From: Blumeriella jaapii
Lineage: Eukaryota; Ascomycota; Leotiomycetes; Helotiales; Drepanopezizaceae
DNA length: 64,000 bases
Direction of reading: 5' to 3'
NCBI GenBank assembly: GCA_009599575.1
Contig: VWND01000073.1
Span: 496,001 to 560,000, forward strand
A program made the translations under genes and the position numbers. Positions 58,404 through 64,000 of this stretch are shown piece by piece (within the stretch, counting starts at the first letter, position 1; the number at the start of each line of letters is the position of its first letter). The notes under the pieces are model-generated. The model made no database searches. It had not been told where the DNA came from and was given only the letters and a program-made list of their open reading frames with translations.

Positions 58404-58798
58404 ACCATAATACACACTTCGTAGCAATACCCATTTTCTCACGACGCCATGCTCTCTCGCTTGTTTTTCTCGCTTGCCTTTCTCGCTTGCCGGATGTCAG
58501 TCAACACCAGCCCACTTAAATTGAGCACAAAGAATGCAAAACGTTCGCAACCAACTGGCATAGAATGGATGTCAGTTTGGTGCTTAGTACAAGGACGAAG
58601 CCATTGTTGATCCCCAGCCGCTCTCATTTGAGACCATGTGGATTCCTAGGCTTACTTTGAGCGTTAGTCGCTTTGCGGCTTTTCAGATGTACGTCGCTTA
58701 AATCTGTCTCCGTGATATCATATTTGCTCATAAATCTTCCTCCATAGTCTAACATCTCGTGGCAAGTCATCATTCATCAACAATGATCGCAGCCCCTC
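58404..58798. other. Intergenic stretch between converging genes
   Basis: 3' flanks of rtt106 and rad14. Nothing distinctive. Confidence 0.5.
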
Positions 58799-60010
58799 CT
58801 AGAAGATAAGCATCTCGTTCTCCATACCACACTCTGTACAGGTTTCCACACTCATGCCGTCTGCATTTTCCACCGGAATTCCCCATTTGTGCAAATGCTT
58901 TGCGTCTCCGAGCCGGTCGCCGAAGTTGCCACCGCTACCCCCGTTCTTCAGGTTCCGCCTGAACTTGTCCGTCAGGGTCTTCTTTTTCAGTTCCCTGAGG
59001 CCAGCTTTGAACTTCTTGGTTCTGCGCTTCTGTGCATCTTCGCCCCTCTTCTCGAACTCGGCGTCGAGAGCTTCGGGCGATCCCCATTTCTTCCAGGCAT
59101 GCTCCTCGAGCTGGAATCGCAAGAAGAGGTTCATGTCGTGCCAATGGGTCTTGTGGGGGTTTGGCTTGGATAAATGGGGGAGCAGGTCTGCGTCTTCCAG
59201 TTCAGCTGTGGATCATCGTGTTAGCGCTGTCAGTACAGGAGAGGTATTGGAACGCTTACGATTGGTCAATAGATAATCGTTCCTCGCCTCAGTCTTCGTC
59301 AACAAACTATACTTTTCCGGAAACTTCTCCTTGCAGCCGTTACAGACCTGGCATCCAAAAACCTCGTCCCATTGCCAATCAATCTCCAAACTCTTACATT
59401 CCGTACACCTTTTGCCTTGCTCCTTCGCAGTGAGTCCAAGGCCTGGCTCGAATGGACCCTCCTTTCTCCTCTTCAGACTCTTGATGAGTTGATGGCGTTC
59501 CCATTCCTTCAGTGTCATGTGCGACGGCTTCTCGTCCCCCTTCGGTGCGTGCAAGGCCTTGTTGAACGGGTCGTCATCTGCATTCAAGAACCCGCCTTTA
59601 GTATCGGTCATCTTGCTGAAATCATGGTCGACATAACTCGCGAACTTCCTCGCGGCTTGGATGCCGTTATCTTTCGGAATGCTGCGGCCATCCCGATTCG
59701 ATCGAGGGACGTCGACGGTAGAGATCGAGCTATGGGCACGCTTGAGGTTGGTGGGTGCCCCAGGGGCGAGAAACCCCGAGGGGGTTCTTTGGCCAGGCTG
59801 CGATGCAGCAGCTGCTTCTCGTGCTATCGACTGTTCACGGAGAGCTTTGGCCTTGAGCCTGTTCTCTTCCTGGAAACAATCAGTTGTGGCGGCCAGGTTG
59901 GAGCGGGACTCTAGGCTTACAATTCTTCGAGTCACCTCGGGCGTGAGAGAATTTCGAGCGGGCCCATTCCGGGTAGCTGGCTTGGGTGGAGGAGTACTTG
60001 ATCGTTCCAT
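58799..60010 (-). CDS. rad14: Nucleotide excision repair protein Rad14 (XPA homologue)
   Basis: Three exons give 368 residues: 59921-60010 (ATG at 60010), 59260-59869, 58799-59205. Intron 1 (59870-59920) is 51 nt, GTAAGC to TTTCCAG, in frame and stop-free; removing it joins TPEVTRRI to EENRLKAKALREQ, the expected XPA N-terminal motif. Intron 2 is 54 nt. The zinc finger is RCTECKSLEIDWQWDEVFGC then QVCNGC. DNA-binding and TFIIH-region segments follow: PEKYSLLTKTEARNDYLLTN, PHLSKPNPHKTHWHDMNLFL. The C terminus ends with a further CTECG, common in fungal members. Rad14 verifies bulky lesions in DNA repair. A GTG upstream (60025) is not used. Confidence 0.95.
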
Positions 60011-61002
60011 GTTGAAGAATCCCACGTCAAAGAATTGTGGCTAAGAAAAACGACCAGAGAGTTGAATGTCGAGATTGTTGACGACGAGGCTGCGGGTGGC
60101 AATGATTGCTATGCAGCCTCGAGCTAGCAGCCATGTCTTGTGTGTCCGGCATTTACCCGACGGTCTCTTTGTCCTTTGATAGAAGCACCAGAAGCCTCAG
60201 CACACAAGAGCTCTCCTCTGTGCTATTGTTGCAGTATAGTGAATGGTCTTCGTCTCAGTATGGGAGAGAACAAGATCTCGTGTTATGTTCCGAAGCTCGA
60301 AGGCTCGCAGGATCACACTGTTGCCAAGCGTCTCATTACTCAGTATTACAGGTCTTGGTGTTGATGACTTGTCCTTCCTCCATGAGATACTGTACAGTAC
60401 ATAAATACAAGCTTTCTTAGCCTTCCATCACTGTTATTTATTGAAGTATCACCAGCCTCTTGTTTGTACAGTACTGTACATACTGTACTGTACCTCGCCT
60501 AGATCTTGCATATATCCCTGGGCACTTGACGAAGGATTGTTGACATCGTCTCGTACAGTACAGTGCGTATATACACACGTCTCCATACACATGCAGCTTC
60601 GTCCTACCGTACAGTACGAGACTGAGGCTGCTCGTTCTGCTTCTCCTGAGCCGGTATGTGTAGAGCCTGCGGCACCTCTCCACCGCCTCGTCGCCGCCAA
60701 CTGAGTTCTCCAGTCCCTCCCTACGGACTTCCCTGCCTCCCTACCAGTCTGAGACACAGTACTGTACTGTACGAGTACGGTGTACGAGTAGAAAACCGCT
60801 ACCTACCGGTACCCCGCTGCACTGCATCATTTTGCCGTCTTATTTTCCTAGATTGGCCACACGGACAAACGCACTCGCGCATCAGCCAGCGAGCCAGCCA
60901 GCCAGCCAGCGAGCCAGCAGCCAACGTCGAACAATTTTGCCGAGGAAGTCTACCTAGGGAAATCGAGCAAGCTCTAAGCTTATTACAGGACTTGCCAGCT
61001 CG
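60011..61002. promoter_or_regulatory. Divergent promoter region between rad14 and ssn3, rich in TACTGTAC palindromes
   Basis: 992 bp with the densest set of the motif in the window: 60387-60400, 60467-60493, 60552-60563, 60608-60617 and 60758-60772. A CCAG-type microsatellite lies at about 60885-60922. No gene recognised. Confidence 0.5.
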
Positions 61003-62595
61003 ATGAGCCTGGCATCGAATCCGCCCTCGTCCGGTGGCCCGTCTGCCCTTTCCGCCCAACGAACCCAGACCTTAAAGAGGAGTGTGCAAGCAGCCTTCGA
61101 CGGTACATATTACCCTCTCCTTCGTATTCATTCCTCCTGTTTCTTGGTCTTTGAGCATTGCCCCGTGTCTGGCGTGCTCCCGTAATCATTTGTCTATCTG
61201 GTCTGTTCAAGTCCAGAGAGGCCAGCTCCTCTCGGCTATCACGAGAACCATGAATCCAACCTTCTTTCCGAGACGGCCTTCTTTCCGTGTGTCCTCTCAA
61301 TATTGCCATGTCTAGTTGCTAATAAGCCCGACAGACCCGGCGGATCGTGGAATCAGTCCCAATGTAGGATACCAGAGCAAAGTTCGGGTCATTGACCGGT
61401 ACAAGGTCATCGGCTTCATCAGCAGTGGAACCTATGGGCGAGTTTACAAGGCTATTGGCCGGTATGGGCAGCCAGGGGAGTTTGCTATTAAGAAGTTCAA
61501 GCCAGGTACCTCGTCCCAGCTCACTTCAAGACTTTCCACTAATTCGATTTTCAGATAAGGAAGGCGAGCAAGTTCAGTATACGGGAATTTCCCAGTCAGC
61601 TGTGAGAGAGATGGCATTGTGCTCGGAGCTCAGTCACATTAATGTCATTCGGTTATACGAGACCATCTTGGAAGACAAGTGCATCTACATGGTCTTCGAG
61701 TATGCTGAGCATGACCTGCTTCAAATCATTCATCACCACACCCAGCCAACTCGCCATCCGATGGCCCCCTCCACTGTGAAATCCATTATGTTTCAACTGT
61801 TGAACGGGTGTCAGTATCTACATGCCAACTGGGTTCTCCACCGAGATCTCAAGCCAGCCAACATCATGGTAACCTCCGGAGGCGAAGTGAAAATTGGAGA
61901 TCTCGGCTTGGCACGCCTCTTCAACAAGCCTTTACACAGCCTCTTCTCGGGTGACAAAGTCGTCGTCACCATCTGGTACCGAGCGCCGGAATTGCTGCTT
62001 GGATCGAGACACTACACACCTGCCATCGACATGTGGGCTATTGGATGCATCTTTGCGGAGTTGCTCTCGTTACGCCCGATTTTCAAGGGCGAGGAGGCGA
62101 AAATGGACAGCAAGAAAACTGTTCCGTTCCAGCGAAACCAGATGCAAAAGATCGTGGAGATCATGGGGCTTCCGACGAAAGAAAAGTGGCCACATCTGGT
62201 CAACATGCCTGAGTACCCAGCTCAGCACTATTTCAAGTGGCAATTCCCGGTCCGCATCGAATCTCGAGAAGTGGTACTACGGCACTATCAACGCCCATGC
62301 CCCCACCTCTGCCCCGGCATCGATTGCCTCCCTCGGAGCAGAAGGGTACAGGCTCCTCGCTGGCCTCCTCGAATACGATCCCGAGCGAAGGCTCACCGCT
62401 CAACAAGCACTGCAGCATCCCTTTTTCAGTACGGGCGAGAAGGTTAGCGGCAATTGCTTTGAGGGTGTCAAAGCGGAGTACCCGCATCGACGAGTCAGCC
62501 AGGAAGATAACGACATCCGCACGAGCAGCCTGCCTGGCACGAAACGAAGCGGTCTGCCGGATGACACAAGACCTATAAAGAGGTTGAAGGAGTGA
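61003..62595 (+). CDS. ssn3: Mediator kinase Ssn3/Srb10 (CDK8 homologue), with an apparent frameshift
   Basis: Model: 61003-61102, 61335-61505, 61555-62595 with introns of 232 and 49 nt. The first exon is the least certain; an alternative start near 61249 is possible. From [20 protein letters not shown] the protein is clear: GTYGRV glycine loop, AIKKFKP lysine, [14 protein letters not shown] (cyclin-facing helix), [50 protein letters not shown]. After LVNMPEY (about 62215) the frame changes: [19 protein letters not shown] then YYG and the tail [20 protein letters not shown] lie one frame over. The simplest cause is one extra C in CCC at 62216-62218 (total is 1312 nt, one over a multiple of three), or two bases missing. 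Ssn3 phosphorylates RNA polymerase II and transcription factors in the Mediator kinase module. Confidence 0.92.
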
Positions 62596-63212
62596 TAGAT
62601 AGACCCCGACCTTTTTCCAACAGGAAGAGCCTGGCGGTCGTGAGTAAAGAAATTATTAGAGGGAGAAACGTGACGACCAGAGGAAAGTGGTGACAGCGAA
62701 GATGCCATCCCGCGCCCACGGATACCGACCCACGCAATTCTCACGGCTCGACTCACATGAAACCACACCGACGGGACTCAACTGCAGATATCAGCAGAGG
62801 AAATAACGGAACAGCATGCTCACCGCCACTGTACGTCCTCTTCATTTGGTGAGAGTCGGTGCCAAGGCATGCGCTGTGCCGCAACACGCTTTGCACTCGA
62901 TGAGGATGTGCGGATGAGCTACACTACGTCACAAATTCGTTGCAAAAAAGAAGAATCAATCAGACAGCCCGAAAGGTATCGAATCATCACTCAGTATCGT
63001 CCTGTTTATGCACATGTTGTTTGTGAACACCAGCCGAATTCGAACTGCTCGGTAGGTTTGCAGTGTGACTTCGGAGACTTTCCACACTACTCCGAAAATC
63101 ATTATCGTTGCTCGTGGATCCTTTTCATACCACAGATGCTTCAGTATAAAGCTACGAACGAGACTAAGCGTGGACATCAGACACCACCATCAAACATAGA
63201 GTCCACGTTGAT
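62596..63212. other. Intergenic stretch between converging genes
   Basis: 3' flanks of ssn3 and the second carboxylesterase. No gene recognised. Confidence 0.5.
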
Positions 63213-63948
63213 CTAATCGGAATCCGTCGACCACCCCTCGTGCGTCGGCGTGTAATATGGCACTTCCGCCCAGAACTGACATATCTCCTCCGTCGCGCCC
63301 GGGTCCACAATATGCTCTCCTAGATCCGGAATGAAGAACACTTGCGAGCTAATGCTCGAGATGGAGCTGTTGCCCCCGTACATCACGAAATCCGGGACAC
63401 CTTCAGCGACAGGCAGGCCGGTCATGGCGAAGCTCGTGAGGTAGCGCTGGAAGGCAGTTGCGACGGTCGAGTTGACGAAGGCGCCTTCGTTGAGCGTCGT
63501 ATTGTCGCCGTTGAAGAAGGTGTAGGCGATATCCTGCCCGTGCAGGCCCGGGGGGACCTGGAAGATGTAGCCATAGGATGAGGCCATCGTTTTGGCAAGG
63601 TAGTAGGTGTTGCATGTTACGAGGAAGTTGGAGATTGCGAAGGAGATGCGGTCAATGGCGCTGGTGTAGCGGTATGTGCCATTGTACACGGGTGGGTAAA
63701 GGTCGTCCACAATCGTAGCTGCTGGAATTAGTGTTGCGGTCCGCGTCTCAGACCTGGGCACTTACAAATAACAGATTCATTGGCACCTGGAAACAGAGTC
63801 GAAAATGCCTCGATAGACTCTTCTTGGGTCTGGATGTATGGCGGTGTGAACAAAAGTCCTTCGTCGGAATTATGTCCTACCATTACGCTGACATTGTGGT
63901 ATGAGCCATTGGCTATGAGGCGGATGGGAACGTCCGGGGCATAGGATC
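63213..63948 (-). CDS. Type-B carboxylesterase, C-terminal part (5' part beyond window)
   Basis: Last two exons of a gene entering from the right. Exon 63766-63948 reads SYAPDVPIRLIANGSYHNVS, VMVGHNSDEGLLFTPPYIQT and ends before GTAAGT at 63765. The last exon runs from 63718 or 63721 to TAG 63213-63215: TIVDDLYPPVYNGTYRYTSA, YGYIFQVPPGLHGQDIAYTF. The H in LHGQDIAYTFFNG is the likely catalytic histidine. The intron ends in tandem acceptors CAGCAG, so either SATIV or STIV may be made. Sequence 63949-64000 is intron. The nucleophile region is outside the window. It is not closely similar to the carboxylesterase at 23009-24980. Confidence 0.88.
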
Positions 63949-64000
63949 CTATTTAGCATCTTAGCATGCTTCTCGGGAGAGGCTGAGGCACACAGCAAAT

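Noticed and set aside
1..64000. CRISPR arrays, rRNA, tRNA or prokaryotic operons
   Set aside because: None seen; the abundance of spliceosomal introns and fungal-specific genes marks this as eukaryotic nuclear DNA.

Overview
This is nuclear DNA of a filamentous ascomycete (Pezizomycotina). Genes lie on both strands, close together but not in operons. Most are split by short introns (mostly 44-100 nt, GT-AG, branch sites like CTGAC or CTAAC just before the acceptor). The proteins are fungal: Rtt106, Mss51, Ssn3, an AcrB-type ubiquitin-network protein and an Are-type sterol acyltransferase. I could not fix the species. Exons were joined by eye, using reading frame, splice signals and remembered protein families; no alignment was run.

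Layout, left to right. 1-830: 3' end of a GH3 beta-glucosidase. 3.2-5.6 kb: Ccr4 deadenylase. 7.7-11 kb: methyltransferase, an LYR-motif mitochondrial protein (ETFRF1 type) and a hotdog thioesterase. 12-13 kb: cytosolic LysM protein. 13.2-19.1 kb: splicing factor Rse1 and COX1 translation factor Mss51, divergent. 19.6-25 kb: histidine phosphatase/TFIIIC-like protein, histidine acid phosphatase and secreted carboxylesterase. 26.4-27.1 kb: decayed Ty3/Gypsy chromodomain element. 27.8-30.2 kb: large secreted orphan. 30.9-36.1 kb: AP-1 gamma adaptin and sterol O-acyltransferase, divergent. 36.4-39.3 kb: possible 73-residue gene and a basic unknown protein. 39.3-43.6 kb: gene-poor gap. 43.6-50.7 kb: AcrB, primase large subunit Pri2 and succinate-semialdehyde dehydrogenase. 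51.2-56.1 kb: senescence-domain protein, AN1 zinc finger/UBL protein (Cuz1) and arginase. 56.9-62.6 kb: Rtt106, Rad14/XPA and Mediator kinase Ssn3/Cdk8. 63.2-64 kb: 3' part of a second carboxylesterase.

This is mostly conserved housekeeping sequence: mRNA turnover, splicing, DNA replication and repair, chromatin, transcription, vesicle coats, mitochondrial biogenesis, and arginine and GABA catabolism. I see no biosynthetic cluster, CRISPR array, rRNA or tRNA, and no convincing new multi-gene system. The points most worth following are: (i) a palindromic motif, TACTGTAC/GTACAGTA, in about 25 clusters that I saw only outside coding exons; (ii) four small apparent indels that break three otherwise well-conserved genes (AP-1 gamma, senescence protein, Ssn3), at homopolymers or dinucleotide runs; (iii) three introns of 51-54 nt with a length divisible by three and no stop codon, one of them GC-AG, which naive gene calls would read through; (iv) several micro-exons; (v) a 733-residue secreted orphan next to the retroelement relic.
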